Position numbers and translations under genes: made by a program
Shown: one piece after another, positions 7,263-14,969 of the stretch
How positions within the stretch are numbered: the first letter of the stretch is position 1
Layout: each line of letters opens with the position of its first letter
Source of the DNA: JADKFD01 sp050250665
GTDB taxonomy: Bacteria > Pseudomonadota > Gammaproteobacteria > Xanthomonadales > SZUA-5
Direction of reading: 5' to 3'
DNA: 21,255 nt
Assembly: GCA_050250665.1 (NCBI GenBank)
Contig: JBFWOF010000078.1
Coordinates: forward strand, 1 to 21,255
Notes under the pieces: generated by a model
Told to the model about the DNA's origin: nothing
The model's database searches: none
The model's input: only the letters and a program-made list of their open reading frames with translations

Positions 7263-8734
7263 GGCTGCACTCCGGTGAGTGAACGGGCAGCTTGCTCGGC
7301 CAGACCCACGGTCAGGCGGGTGTCGATGCCGAAATAGACGTTGGCGATCACCAGCGCCCAGGTTGGCAGCAGCAGTCCCAGCGGCACCTCCTGAGTGCGA
7401 TCACGCGATTCGGAGGGCTGGAAATAGGCGATTTCGATCACGCGCCAGACATAGACCACCGACATCAGCGAGCTGGTCAGGATGGCCACAACCAGCCACC
7501 ACCAGCCCTGCTCCAGCGCCGCCAGCACCAGGTACCACTTGCTGATGAAGCCCACCGTCAGCGGCACACCGATGAGGCTCAGGCTGCCGGCGACGAAGGC
7601 AGCGAGGGTCCACGGCATGGCCCGACCCAGACCCTTGAACTGGTCGATGCCGGTGCCGCCCACGCGCCAGGCGATGGCACCCAGGGCCATGAACAACGCG
7701 CCTTTCATCAGAGCGTGGTTGAACAGGTGCAGCAGCGCCGCGGTCAGTCCGAGCGCGGAAGCCAGCGACAGGCCGGCAACGGCATAACCGATCTGGGCCA
7801 CGCTGGAATAGGCCAGCACACGCTTGACATCGCTCTGGTTGATGGCCACGGCGGATGCCACCAGCATGCCGATGACGGCCAGTGCGGCCAGCACCTGCGA
7901 CAGCGGCAGCTGGCCGAAGGAAAAGTCGATGCCGAAGATGCCGTAGAGGAAGCGGATCAGGACGTAGACCGCCACCTTGGTGGAGGTCGCTGCCAGCAGC
8001 GCGCTGACCGAAGAGGGCGCGTAGGTGTAGGCGTTGGGCAGCCACAGGTGCAGCGGGAACAGGGCCAGCTTGAGGCAGACGCCAACCACGATGAAAGCCA
8101 CGGCGGTGATCACCGTGCGCGTCTGGGCCACGGCCGGCAGGCGCTCGGCCAGATCCTGCATGTTCAGGGTGCCGGTCATGGCGTAGAGCAGGCCGACGCC
8201 GATCAGGAAGAAGGTGGCACCCACCGTTCCCATGACCAGATAGCGGAAGGCGCTGGTCAGGGCGCGCCGGTCACGACCCAGCGCAATCAAGGTGTAGGTC
8301 GACAGCGACGAGATTTCCAGGAACACGAAGACGTTGAAGGCATCGCCGGTGGCGGTGATGCCCAGCAGTCCGGTCAGCAGCAGCAACAGCGCGGCATAGA
8401 AGCCGGGCTGGTTCTCCGGATCGATCTCACGCCTGGCGCTCAGGCGCGCGTAGGGAAACACGGTGGCGGCCACCAGCGTCACCAGCAACTGGACCAGGGC
8501 GTTGGCCATGTCCAATCGATATTCGATGCCCCAGGGCGCCGCCCAGCCACCCAGCGCATAGCTCAGCGTCCCGTGGGCCTGCACCTGGGCCACCAGCAGC
8601 AGGGCGATGGCCAGCAAGGTCCAGCTCACCAGGGTGGCCAGCATCCAGGGGGCGCGTTCGCCGCGCAGCATCACCGCCAGGGGTGCTGCCAGCAGGGGAA
8701 TCACCACAATCAGTACCTGCAGATGTGGACTCAT
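7259..8734 (-). CDS. mrpD: Na+/H+ antiporter subunit MrpD
   Basis: A 491-residue integral membrane protein of normal MrpD length. Glu140 (VFLEISSLSTYTLIAL) and Lys222 (VGVCLKLALFPLHLWLPNAY) match the TM5 Glu and TM7 Lys known to be essential in MrpD antiporters, and TM8 has YAPSSVSALLAATSTKVAVY. A GGAG motif precedes the ATG, and the gap of 49 bases from mrpC is the largest inside the operon, so this gene may have its own translation initiation. Its stop overlaps the next gene by 4 bases. Confidence 0.92.
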   Translation of the reverse strand: MSPHLQVLIVVIPLLAAPLAVMLRGERAPWMLATLVSWTLLAIALLLVAQVQAHGTLSYALGGWAAPWGIEYRLDMANALVQLLVTLVAATVFPYARLSARREIDPENQPGFYAALLLLLTGLLGITATGDAFNVFVFLEISSLSTYTLIALGRDRRALTSAFRYLVMGTVGATFFLIGVGLLYAMTGTLNMQDLAERLPAVAQTRTVITAVAFIVVGVCLKLALFPLHLWLPNAYTYAPSSVSALLAATSTKVAVYVLIRFLYGIFGIDFSFGQLPLSQVLAALAVIGMLVASAVAINQSDVKRVLAYSSVAQIGYAVAGLSLASALGLTAALLHLFNHALMKGALFMALGAIAWRVGGTGIDQFKGLGRAMPWTLAAFVAGSLSLIGVPLTVGFISKWYLVLAALEQGWWWLVVAILTSSLMSVVYVWRVIEIAYFQPSESRDRTQEVPLGLLLPTWALVIANVYFGIDTRLTVGLAEQAARSLTGVQP

Positions 8735-8783
8735 GAACGCGCCGCGCTCCGGGTCTCAAGGCAGGTCATCGGGCCCGGGCGAC

Positions 8784-9137
8784 TCATGCGTCGTTGTCCA
8801 TCTGCTGCAGCTCGTCCTCTTCCACGGTGCCGTAGGCTTCCTTGATGCGTATGACCAGCGCCAGTCCCAGTGCCGTGGTCGCCACGCCGACAACGATTGC
8901 CGTGAGTATCAGCACATGCGGCAGCGGGTTGGAGTACAGGCTCACCCCTTCGGTCAGAATGGGCACCGCACCGTCGTGAACGAAGCCGATGCTGATGTAG
9001 AGGAAGAACACGGCCGTCTGGAACACGTTCAGACCCACCAGCTTCTTCACCAGATTCCCGCGCGAGATCATGGCGTACAGGCCGATCATCATCAGGCCGA
9101 TCACGATCCAGTAGTTGTAAAGGCCGAGCGAGCTCAT
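8784..9137 (-). CDS. mrpC: Na+/H+ antiporter subunit MrpC (NuoK-like)
   Basis: A 117-residue protein with three predicted membrane helices, of typical MrpC length. Family hallmarks are the GLYAMISRGNLVKKLVGLNV loop and the third helix, HVLILTAIVVGVATTALGLAL followed by VIRI. MrpC is homologous to NuoK of complex I and sits between the MrpA/B region and the D subunit. The gene overlaps the mrpB-like stop by 4 bases. The tail EEDELQQMDNDA is acidic and cytoplasmic. Confidence 0.92.
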   Translation of the reverse strand: MSSLGLYNYWIVIGLMMIGLYAMISRGNLVKKLVGLNVFQTAVFFLYISIGFVHDGAVPILTEGVSLYSNPLPHVLILTAIVVGVATTALGLALVIRIKEAYGTVEEDELQQMDNDA

Positions 9138-9556
9138 CGATTGCGCACCCTGGCGGCAAACACGAAGGACAGCAGCAACAGCGTCGACGCGACCGTGGTG
9201 GCCACACCCACTTCGATCAGGAAGATGCCGAGGTGCTGGCCGCCGACCGGGGTACTGCCCAGCACGTTATAGTTCAGGAATTCGGCGCCCAGCAGCAGGG
9301 TGATGACACCGGTGCCGCCATAGATCAGCACGCCCAGTGCGCTGAGGATGCGCAGTAGCTGAGGGGGCGCGATCCGCCGGGTTTCGTCCAGTCCGAACAC
9401 CAGCATGTGCAGGATCAGCGCGGCCGCCAGAATCACGCCGGCCTGAAAGCCGCCGCCGGGGCCCAGTTCGCCGTGGAACTGCACGTACAGGGCAAACAGC
9501 ACGATCACCGGGATCATGAATTTGCTGACGATGCGCAGGATCAGCGAGTCGCGCAT
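9134..9556 (-). CDS. mrpB: Na+/H+ antiporter subunit MrpB (MnhB domain)
   Basis: A 140-residue membrane protein with four predicted helices. The MnhB signature HGELGPGGGFQAGVILAAAL is clear, followed by ILSALGVLIYGGTG and LGIFLIEVGVATTVASTLLLL. The start codon shares one base with the stop of the DUF4040 gene, and the stop overlaps mrpC by 4 bases, pointing to translational coupling. MrpB is required for assembly of the full antiporter. Confidence 0.92.
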   Translation of the reverse strand: MRDSLILRIVSKFMIPVIVLFALYVQFHGELGPGGGFQAGVILAAALILHMLVFGLDETRRIAPPQLLRILSALGVLIYGGTGVITLLLGAEFLNYNVLGSTPVGGQHLGIFLIEVGVATTVASTLLLLSFVFAARVRNR

Positions 9557-10080
9557 CAGCGACCACTCTTGCGGCGCACGCCGCCAATCAGCAGAAAGAC
9601 GCCCAGACCCGCCGTGAAGACCACCGCGACCTCGCCGAGTGTGTCAAATCCGCGGTAGCTGGCCAGCACGCTGGTGACCACGTTGGGAATGCCGATCTCC
9701 TCGCCGGAATCCTGCAGATAGCGCGGCGCCACATGCTGATGCGCGACATTCTCCGGGGCGCCGACAGCAGGCAGGTCCAGTGTGCCGTAAACCAGCACGG
9801 CGCCGGTGACCAGGACCACCGCCAGCGGCAGCCATTGGCGACCGCTCGGACGCTCGAAGCGGCTGGTGTAGCTCAGCGCCATCAGCATCAGGATGGTTGA
9901 GACGCCGGCGCCCACCGCGGCTTCGGTGAAGGCGACATCGGCAGCATCCATGACCAGGAACATGCCGGCGGACAGGAGGCTGTAGGCGCCGAACACCATC
10001 ACCACGACCAGCAGGTCGCGGCTGCGCACGACGAAGATCGCCGTGATCACCATGAAGGCCAGCAGCAGAATGTCGATCAA
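9556..10080 (-). CDS. MbhD/MbhE-like subunit (DUF4040; equivalent of the MrpA C-terminal domain)
   Basis: A 174-residue membrane protein. The first half has the DUF4040/MbhD motif: DLLVVVMVFGAYSLLSAGMF, then DVAFTEAAVGAGVSTILMLM. The second half has the MbhE-type motif VVTSVLASYRGFDTLGEVAV followed by VFTAGLGVFLLI. In Bacillus-type systems both pieces are fused to the C-terminus of the large MrpA; here they form an independent gene, as in Mbh-type archaeal complexes and split (group 2-like) bacterial Mrp operons. It overlaps mrpG by 4 bases. These domains correspond to the NuoJ region of complex I. Confidence 0.88.
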   Translation of the reverse strand: MIDILLLAFMVITAIFVVRSRDLLVVVMVFGAYSLLSAGMFLVMDAADVAFTEAAVGAGVSTILMLMALSYTSRFERPSGRQWLPLAVVLVTGAVLVYGTLDLPAVGAPENVAHQHVAPRYLQDSGEEIGIPNVVTSVLASYRGFDTLGEVAVVFTAGLGVFLLIGGVRRKSGR

Positions 10081-10403
10081 TTCGGCGATGACGGCGGCTC
10101 CTCGGTGTCGGCGGGTTCGCGCAGACCGCTGATCCAGGCGGAATAGGCGAGCGCATGGCAGGCGGTGGGGCTGGTGAACAGCAGGAACAGGAAGATCAGC
10201 CCGAGCTTTACCGAGGCCAGCGTGGCCCCGAATTTCAGTGCCAAACCCCCCAGAAACAGGGCAGCAGCGAGAGTGTCGACCACCCCAGCGGCGTGCAGAC
10301 GCGAGTAGAAATGCGGAAAACGCAGAAGGCCAATGCCCGCGACGACCAGCAATAGTGCGCCGGACCAGAGCAGAACGGCGCTGCAGATATCAAGAAGGCT
10401 CAC
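10077..10403 (-). CDS. mrpG: Na+/H+ antiporter subunit MrpG
   Basis: A 108-residue protein with three membrane helices. The MrpG signature GIGLLRFPHFYSRLHAAGVVDT is present, followed by KLGLIFLFLLFTSPTACHAL. Start and stop overlap the neighbouring genes by 4 bases each. MrpG is a small subunit of the peripheral membrane part of the Mrp complex. Confidence 0.92.
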   Translation of the reverse strand: MSLLDICSAVLLWSGALLLVVAGIGLLRFPHFYSRLHAAGVVDTLAAALFLGGLALKFGATLASVKLGLIFLFLLFTSPTACHALAYSAWISGLREPADTEEPPSSPN

Positions 10404-10678
10404 GACTGCGAATCCTCTTCGTCCCGGCGCAACTCGGCCGACTCGCTGTAGCGCATCAAGGCAACGGTGCCGATGAAGTTGATCAGCGCGTACAGCAGGG
10501 CGATGTCGAAATAATCGCCACGACCGGCCATGGCGCCGAGCAGGGTGATCAGCAGCACGGTCTTGGTCCCGAAGCTGTTCACCGCGAGGATGCGGTCGTG
10601 CACGCTGGGCCCTAGCAAGGTGCGCAGCAGCGCCAGACCCATCGATACCAGTATGGCTATGCCTGCGGCAGTCAGCAT
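10400..10678 (-). CDS. mrpF: Na+/H+ antiporter subunit MrpF
   Basis: A 92-residue protein with three membrane helices. The MrpF signature is LLGPSVHDRILAVNSFGTKT. The ATG at 10678-10676 lies in a TGATG junction with the mrpE stop codon, which sets the start even though the frame is open far upstream. The Asp of the DRILAVN motif corresponds to a conserved charged residue of the family. Confidence 0.9.
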   Translation of the reverse strand: MLTAAGIAILVSMGLALLRTLLGPSVHDRILAVNSFGTKTVLLITLLGAMAGRGDYFDIALLYALINFIGTVALMRYSESAELRRDEEDSQS

Positions 10679-11163
10679 CACGACGCGGTCTCCTCGAGAT
10701 CGGCCGGGATCATGGCATCGAGCTGTCCTTCGACCACGCCAGCTCCGGATGCCCTGCTGAGTGCGTGCACCAGCAATTCGCCCTGATCCAGGCTTACGGT
10801 CACCGTTCCCGGCGTCAGGGTGATGGAGTTGGCCAGCAACACCTGGCCCAGCGCAGTCTTCTGGCGGCTGCGTACGCGCAGGAAGTGCGGCTGAATGGTG
10901 TTGCGACGCGGAGAGAGGATGGCAGTCACGACCTGCAGGTTCGACACCACGATCTCGACAAACAGCCTGCCCCAGAACTTCATCAGCTGGCCCGACAGAT
11001 GCACCGGATGACTTTCCCGGTCGATGACATCCATCCGGTTTGCCAGCCACACGGTGAAGGCCACGCTGAACACCCCCAATCCCAGCAGGATCGGCTTGGG
11101 GTAGCCGGACAGCAGCCACCAGAGGGTCGCGAGGAAGAGGCTGAGACTGATCGTGTGTTTCAT
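10678..11163 (-). CDS. mrpE: Na+/H+ antiporter subunit MrpE, first gene of the operon
   Basis: A 161-residue protein with two or three N-terminal membrane helices and a cytoplasmic domain. Family features are WWLLSGYPKPILLGLGVFSV, the VVSNLQVVTAIL region and the NSITLTPGTVTVSLDQGEL motif. I chose the ATG at 11163-11161 (MKHTISLSL), which gives normal MrpE length and starts at the first hydrophobic helix. The longer open frame reaching 11322 would add ~53 polar residues unlike the family. It is the promoter-proximal gene of a ten-gene run ending at 3819. Confidence 0.9.
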   Translation of the reverse strand: MKHTISLSLFLATLWWLLSGYPKPILLGLGVFSVAFTVWLANRMDVIDRESHPVHLSGQLMKFWGRLFVEIVVSNLQVVTAILSPRRNTIQPHFLRVRSRQKTALGQVLLANSITLTPGTVTVSLDQGELLVHALSRASGAGVVEGQLDAMIPADLEETAS

Positions 11164-11262
11164 GATGGATGGGTATTCGGCACGGCTCTGTGATTCGACT
11201 GCGCGGGCGCGCAATCTGGCTGAAAGTCGGCTCGTCGAAGGCTTCACGCCAACGGCCCGCGG

Positions 11263-11268
11263 AGCATA
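11263..11268 (-). promoter_or_regulatory. Candidate extended -10 box for the mrp operon
   Basis: On the minus strand the hexamer is TATGCT, preceded by TG one base upstream, which is an extended -10 pattern. It lies about 100 bases before the mrpE start in the divergent gap shared with the lipoprotein-pilin gene. No good -35 hexamer is visible at 17 bases. Confidence 0.3.
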
Positions 11269-11338
11269 ACAGAGCCCGACGAGGGTACATGGCGGAGTCC
11301 CGATCGGGCCCATGGGGATCACTGCACGGCAACATGCA

Positions 11339-11368
11339 TTGCATCCCGACGGGCTACCGGTCTAGCCT
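11339..11368 (+). promoter_or_regulatory. Candidate sigma70-type promoter of the lipoprotein-pilin gene
   Basis: TTGCAT (11339-11344) and TAGCCT (11363-11368) are separated by 18 bases and lie 45 bases upstream of the ATG at 11414. Both hexamers are only partial matches to consensus. Confidence 0.25.
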
Positions 11369-11413
11369 GTGCGATGATCAAGAAATGTGAAGGACTGCCA
11401 TGAAGGTGTTGCC

Positions 11414-13600
11414 ATGTCCATGATTCATAGGATTTTTCTGGGTTTTGTGCTGGTCTTGCTGGGTTCCTGCGGAGGGCAGGGAGGCGACGGTTCCAGTGCG
11501 CCGATGGCAACAACCGAGGCTCAGGAGCAGGCGATTTCGCAGAGCGCCTGGCTGCGCGATCGCTTGCCGGCGGACAGCATTGTCTACCTGCGTCTGCCCA
11601 GCCCGTGGCGTGCCCTGTTCGGGCCCGCCGAGAAGGCGACAGACCGGATGTTCCAGAGTCAGGCCTATGTGACCGCAATCGCCAAGATGCGGGCGGATTT
11701 CGCCAAGGACCCGGTTTCCGGCGAGACCGCCCAGCCGCTGGCCGGATTGCTGTATCGACTGGGCTCGCCGATCGAACTGGCCACCATTGCTGCCGGGCGC
11801 ATGGCATCGCCGGCGGCAAACGTCTACGCCACGATGATTCTGGACTATCCCGACGCGGCGGCACTCGCGGCGACCCTGGCTCAGCTGCCGGATGTGGATT
11901 CGGCGCTGGCCTTCGACGATCAGGGCTATGCCCAGATCGCACTCGGTTCCTCGACGCTGTTCCTGCACTTTGACGCAGCCAGCAAGCGCCTGTCGCTGCT
12001 CGGCGGCATGTTTGCCAATCTGGATGCGTTCAAGACCCTGCGCCAGAGCATGAATGAGGCCAAGGTGGAGCCGCGCGCCGAACTGGCGCTGGAGCGGGAG
12101 ATCGACGCGGCGGGTCACGGCATGGTGTTGTGGGCCGATATGGAGGCCCTGCGTCCCATTCTGAGCATGGGTGCCACCGATGAATTCGCGCGCATGGCGC
12201 TGGATCAGACCAAGCGCATCGCGCTGGGCTGGGGCACGGTGGCGGGCCACGGCCGTTTGAGTCTGCGGGCGGAGATTGCCGGTGCCGGCTGGAGTCGATA
12301 CCTGCCGCAGTCGGTGCGGTCGATGGATATCAAGACCGCGGGGACGACCAGGGCCGCTTTCACCATGGCCTGGCCCACTGGCGCTGATGTGCAACGCATG
12401 CAGAAAGCCTTTGCCCAGGATGCCGATGCCGAGGGCATGGCAAAACTGGCGGAGACCGATGCCAAACTCAAGGAAGCCACCGGCCTCTCGTTGGCGGAGT
12501 GGTTTGCGCCCTTCGGGCCGGAATTGGTGGTATTTGCCGATGATGCCGGCGATTTCTCGGCCATCCGTTTGCAGGATGCTGCCGCCTTCAAGAAGGTGCT
12601 GGACGCGCTGCAGCAGAAGCTCAAGGCCAAACATGAGGTCACCGAACGTGGTGGCGCCAGCATCCACCACCTGCGTCTGCCGGGTCTGATGGAGGTGGGG
12701 GAGGCGCTGGGTGACACTGAGTCCAAGATGCCTGACGAACTGTGGGCGCAGCTGTATGCGCGGGCCGGTTCGCACGTGTATTGGGTCGAGCAGGATGGCT
12801 GGTTGATACTGGCCAGCGTGCCGCAACCGCTGATAGACCGCGCCGCCCTGGGCACGGGTGAAACCCTGCAGGCCTTCATCAGCAGCTCGGGCAGTGATCC
12901 TGTTGCGACCTTCAGCGCTGCAGGGGTCATCAACGACGCCACTCGCCGCACCTATTACGCCTGGTTGGGTGCCCTGGTTTCACTGGCTGACATCGGCGGC
13001 GCCGAAGTCGACATGGTCAGCCTGCCCACCGCGCGCGAGCTCGGTTTGCCACGTGAGACCGCAATGGGCATGAGCGTGGACCTGTCGCCGCAGCGGATTC
13101 ATCTGGATCTGAACTATGACCAGCACCCGGGCGAATTCCTCGGCGCCGGTGACGGCATGACCACGATCGCCGTGGTCGCGGTGCTCGCCGCCATCGCCAT
13201 TCCGGCCTATCAGGATTACATCGTGCGCACCGAGGTCAGCATGGCACTGGCCCAAGCTGCGGCGCTGAAGCTCGCGATCTCCGAGCACTATTACAGCGCC
13301 GATGAACTGCCCAAATCGGCTGAGGCACTCGGCATCGAACTGCCCATGACCAGTGCCGACGGCAAGGTGACGGTGGATCTGGATGCGGGCGCCATCCTGA
13401 TCACCTTCGGCGCCAATGCCAACGCCAAGCTGCACGAGAGCTATCTCTACCTGCTGCCTGCCGCAGACGAGAACGGCAACCTGAGCTGGCGTTGTGGCAA
13501 TGCCTTCGGCGACACCGAAGAACTGCTGCTGGAACTGGAGGATGGCATCGGCACCGACATTGCCGATCGCTATCTGCCGGCATCCTGCCGGGAGACCTGA
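11414..13600 (+). CDS. Predicted lipoprotein (DUF3352-like) fused to a C-terminal type IV pilin domain
   Basis: A 728-residue protein. The chosen ATG gives a lipoprotein signal peptide with lipobox LGSC (Cys19), followed by a Gly/Ser-rich spacer. Residues ~40-570 form a large domain opening with LPADSIVYLRLPSPW and containing many alanine-rich helices; it recalls DUF3352 proteins, but this is from memory. Residues ~582-728 are clearly pilin-like: a hydrophobic helix ending in LAAIAIPAYQDYIVRTEVS, an alpha/beta body, and a Cys pair (C694 in WRCGN, C725 in LPASCRE) matching the pilin disulfide loop. The prepilin cleavage site (G followed by FTLIE) is missing; GAGDGMTTIAVVAV stands in its place, so it should not be processed by PilD. 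A membrane-held or periplasmic pilin-like protein is more likely than a filament subunit. Confidence 0.8.
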   Translation: MSMIHRIFLGFVLVLLGSCGGQGGDGSSAPMATTEAQEQAISQSAWLRDRLPADSIVYLRLPSPWRALFGPAEKATDRMFQSQAYVTAIAKMRADFAKDPVSGETAQPLAGLLYRLGSPIELATIAAGRMASPAANVYATMILDYPDAAALAATLAQLPDVDSALAFDDQGYAQIALGSSTLFLHFDAASKRLSLLGGMFANLDAFKTLRQSMNEAKVEPRAELALEREIDAAGHGMVLWADMEALRPILSMGATDEFARMALDQTKRIALGWGTVAGHGRLSLRAEIAGAGWSRYLPQSVRSMDIKTAGTTRAAFTMAWPTGADVQRMQKAFAQDADAEGMAKLAETDAKLKEATGLSLAEWFAPFGPELVVFADDAGDFSAIRLQDAAAFKKVLDALQQKLKAKHEVTERGGASIHHLRLPGLMEVGEALGDTESKMPDELWAQLYARAGSHVYWVEQDGWLILASVPQPLIDRAALGTGETLQAFISSSGSDPVATFSAAGVINDATRRTYYAWLGALVSLADIGGAEVDMVSLPTARELGLPRETAMGMSVDLSPQRIHLDLNYDQHPGEFLGAGDGMTTIAVVAVLAAIAIPAYQDYIVRTEVSMALAQAAALKLAISEHYYSADELPKSAEALGIELPMTSADGKVTVDLDAGAILITFGANANAKLHESYLYLLPAADENGNLSWRCGNAFGDTEELLLELEDGIGTDIADRYLPASCRET

Positions 13601-13621
13601 GGCATCACTTGCTGCCGCGAG

Positions 13622-13652
13622 GGCACCCCGAAAGGCTGAGCTTCGGGGTGCC
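13622..13652. terminator. Strong stem-loop after the lipoprotein-pilin gene
   Basis: GGCACCCCGAA (13622-13632) pairs perfectly with TTCGGGGTGCC (13642-13652) around a 9-base loop, starting 21 bases after the stop codon. No T-run follows, so it could be a terminator without a U-tract or an mRNA 3'-end stabiliser. Confidence 0.5.
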
Positions 13653-13749
13653 ACTCAACGCAGCGCCCAGTTTCCACTTTGGCCCGTCAAACTGAAGCCC
13701 CGATGGCTTGCCACGCCATCTTCAGCCGCTGCTCGGGCATCATTGGGGC

Positions 13750-14586
13750 ATGGATTCCAAGTCTAGACATCAGATTCCGGTGTATCGCTGGCATCCGGGC
13801 AGCAATCTGCACTGGCTGGTGCTGTGCGACCATGCCAGCAATCGTGTACCCGGCGCCCTCGACAATCTGGGCCTCAGTGCCTTTGATCTGACCCGGCACA
13901 TTGCCTGCGATCTGGGCGCAGTCGACGTCGCCAGGCGCATTGCCAGGGCGCTCAGGGCGCCGATGATCGAGCACGGGATTTCGCGTCTGGTGATCGATCC
14001 CAATCGGTCCAGGGACGATCCCACACTGATACCCGAGATCAGTGACGGTACGCTGATACCCGGCAATCAGGGCCTCACCGGGGCCGAGCGGGAACGCCGC
14101 TGGCGTGTCTACCATCAGCCCTACCATCGCCGTATCGATCGTCATCTGAAGCAGATGGCCATGACCTCCATGGTGCCGCTGGTGCTGTCCATACACAGCT
14201 TCACGCCGATGCTGGCGGATACCCGCGAGCCCAGGCCATGGTCGGTGGGCGTGTTATGGCGCCACGATCCGAGTTTCGCTCACCACCTGATCCGCGGATT
14301 GTCACGGGATGGCGTCGTGGTTGGCGACAATCAGCCCTACGACGGCCATCTGGCGATGGGCCACACGGTGGATCATCACGCCATCCAGCGCGGTCTGCCC
14401 TACACCATGATCGAACTTCGTCAGGATCAGATCAGCACGCCAGCCGCCCGCGCCCAGTGGGCCGCACGGCTGTATCGGGCGCTGATGCGCACCTCCACGC
14501 ATTTCCGCCCACGGGCACAACATCTGGCGCCGGGGGCGTGGACACCGGAGACACCGATAGGTCGGTTGCCGGGCGGCAGGTCTTGA
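13750..14586 (+). CDS. N-formylglutamate amidohydrolase family protein
   Basis: A 278-residue soluble protein of the family that hydrolyses N-formylglutamate to glutamate and formate (last step of one histidine degradation route) or related N-acyl amino acids. Visible motifs are LCDHASNRVPGAL near residue 28, HIACDLGAVDVA, IEHGISRLVIDPNRSRDDPT, LSIHSFTP (His in a likely metal site), GDNQPYDG, HHAIQRGLPYTMIELRQDQI and a C-terminal helix. The ATG at 13750 precedes a start-like MDSKSRHQIPVYRWHPG; the frame is open 42 bases further up but without family features. No other hut genes are adjacent, so the substrate is uncertain; many such stand-alone homologues are unassigned. Confidence 0.85.
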   Translation: MDSKSRHQIPVYRWHPGSNLHWLVLCDHASNRVPGALDNLGLSAFDLTRHIACDLGAVDVARRIARALRAPMIEHGISRLVIDPNRSRDDPTLIPEISDGTLIPGNQGLTGAERERRWRVYHQPYHRRIDRHLKQMAMTSMVPLVLSIHSFTPMLADTREPRPWSVGVLWRHDPSFAHHLIRGLSRDGVVVGDNQPYDGHLAMGHTVDHHAIQRGLPYTMIELRQDQISTPAARAQWAARLYRALMRTSTHFRPRAQHLAPGAWTPETPIGRLPGGRS

Positions 14587-14756
14587 TCCTTGGCCAGCGA
14601 GGACTGCAGGACAGAGCGGCCCTTCGCTCTGGAGGGCGCCGCGCTGCGGCGCCGCCTGGCGCAGGCAGCCACTCAGAAGCGGCCGCGCAGGCGCGCGTCC
14701 CTCCTCATGGCGACGCCGAGCCAGGATGCGCTGCAGCACAGGACTTGTGCTTCGCC
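14587..14756. other. Non-coding GC-rich stretch with hairpins
   Basis: I see no gene here. There are short inverted repeats: GAGCG at 14617-14621 against CGCTC at 14627-14631, and the GGCGCCGCG / CGGCGCC pair near 14635-14657. A reading frame on the minus strand runs through it, but its protein is arginine/alanine-rich with no domain, as expected of GC-rich non-coding DNA. Confidence 0.5.
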
Positions 14757-14783
14757 GGTCGCGACGCAAGGTCGCTCCTACAG
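14757..14783 (-). repeat. REP element, copy 1
   Basis: Read on the minus strand it begins CTGTAGGAGCGACC and ends GTCGCGACC, the GTAGGAGCG-type REP hairpin common in pseudomonads and Xanthomonadales. It is identical over 27 bases to copy 3 at 14843-14869. Confidence 0.8.
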
Positions 14784-14797
14784 CGAGCCCAGCTCTC

Positions 14798-14822
14798 GTG
14801 GGAGCGCCTTCACGGCGCGACC
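14798..14822 (+). repeat. REP element, copy 2, opposite orientation
   Basis: It begins GTGGGAGCGCC and ends GGCGCGACC, a diverged copy of the same element on the plus strand. Its internal stem pairs GGCGC-type arms around TTCAC. It lies between copies 1 and 3, giving an alternating (BIME-like) array. Confidence 0.75.
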
Positions 14823-14842
14823 GGAGACGCCGGGATCCCCCA

Positions 14843-14869
14843 GGTCGCGACGCAAGGTCGCTCCTACAG
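14843..14869 (-). repeat. REP element, copy 3
   Basis: An exact 27-base repeat of copy 1, 86 bases away in the same orientation. The perfect identity suggests recent copying or homogenisation. Confidence 0.8.
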
Positions 14870-14918
14870 GGAGCTTGGAACATCGTCGGCGTGCGACATT
14901 TTTCGGGGCCCGGAAACG

Positions 14919-14944
14919 ACTTCTCCCCGCGAGCGGGGAGAAGT
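14919..14944. terminator. Near-perfect palindrome between convergent genes, probable bidirectional terminator
   Basis: ACTTCTCCCCGC (14919-14930) is the reverse complement of GCGGGGAGAAGT (14933-14944), so an 11-12 bp stem with a very short loop can form on either strand. It lies 25 bases beyond the stop of the mtrB-like gene, the last gene of the minus-strand cluster. There is no clear U-tract. Confidence 0.5.
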
Positions 14945-14969
14945 GCTTGACGCTATTGCAGACTCGAAC

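Noticed and set aside
7292..8845. A 517-codon open frame on the plus strand opposite mrpD.
   Set aside because: Its product is rich in Gln, His, Gly and Asp with no domain; it mirrors the codon bias of the real membrane-protein gene on the other strand.
3819..11163. A membrane-bound hydrogenase or complex I operon.
   Set aside because: No NuoB, NuoC, NuoD, NuoH or NuoI-like gene and no NiFe cysteine motif is present in the window.
11164..11322. N-terminal extension of MrpE from an upstream ATG.
   Set aside because: It would add a polar leader foreign to the family; the ATG at 11163 gives standard length.
11378..12826. A 482-codon minus-strand frame opposite the lipoprotein-pilin gene.
   Set aside because: It has no recognisable domain and a mirrored codon pattern; the plus-strand gene has a signal peptide and pilin domain.
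14302..14883. A minus-strand frame over the end of the amidohydrolase gene and the REP region.
   Set aside because: Arg/Ala-rich product without motifs; it runs across REP elements and an established gene.
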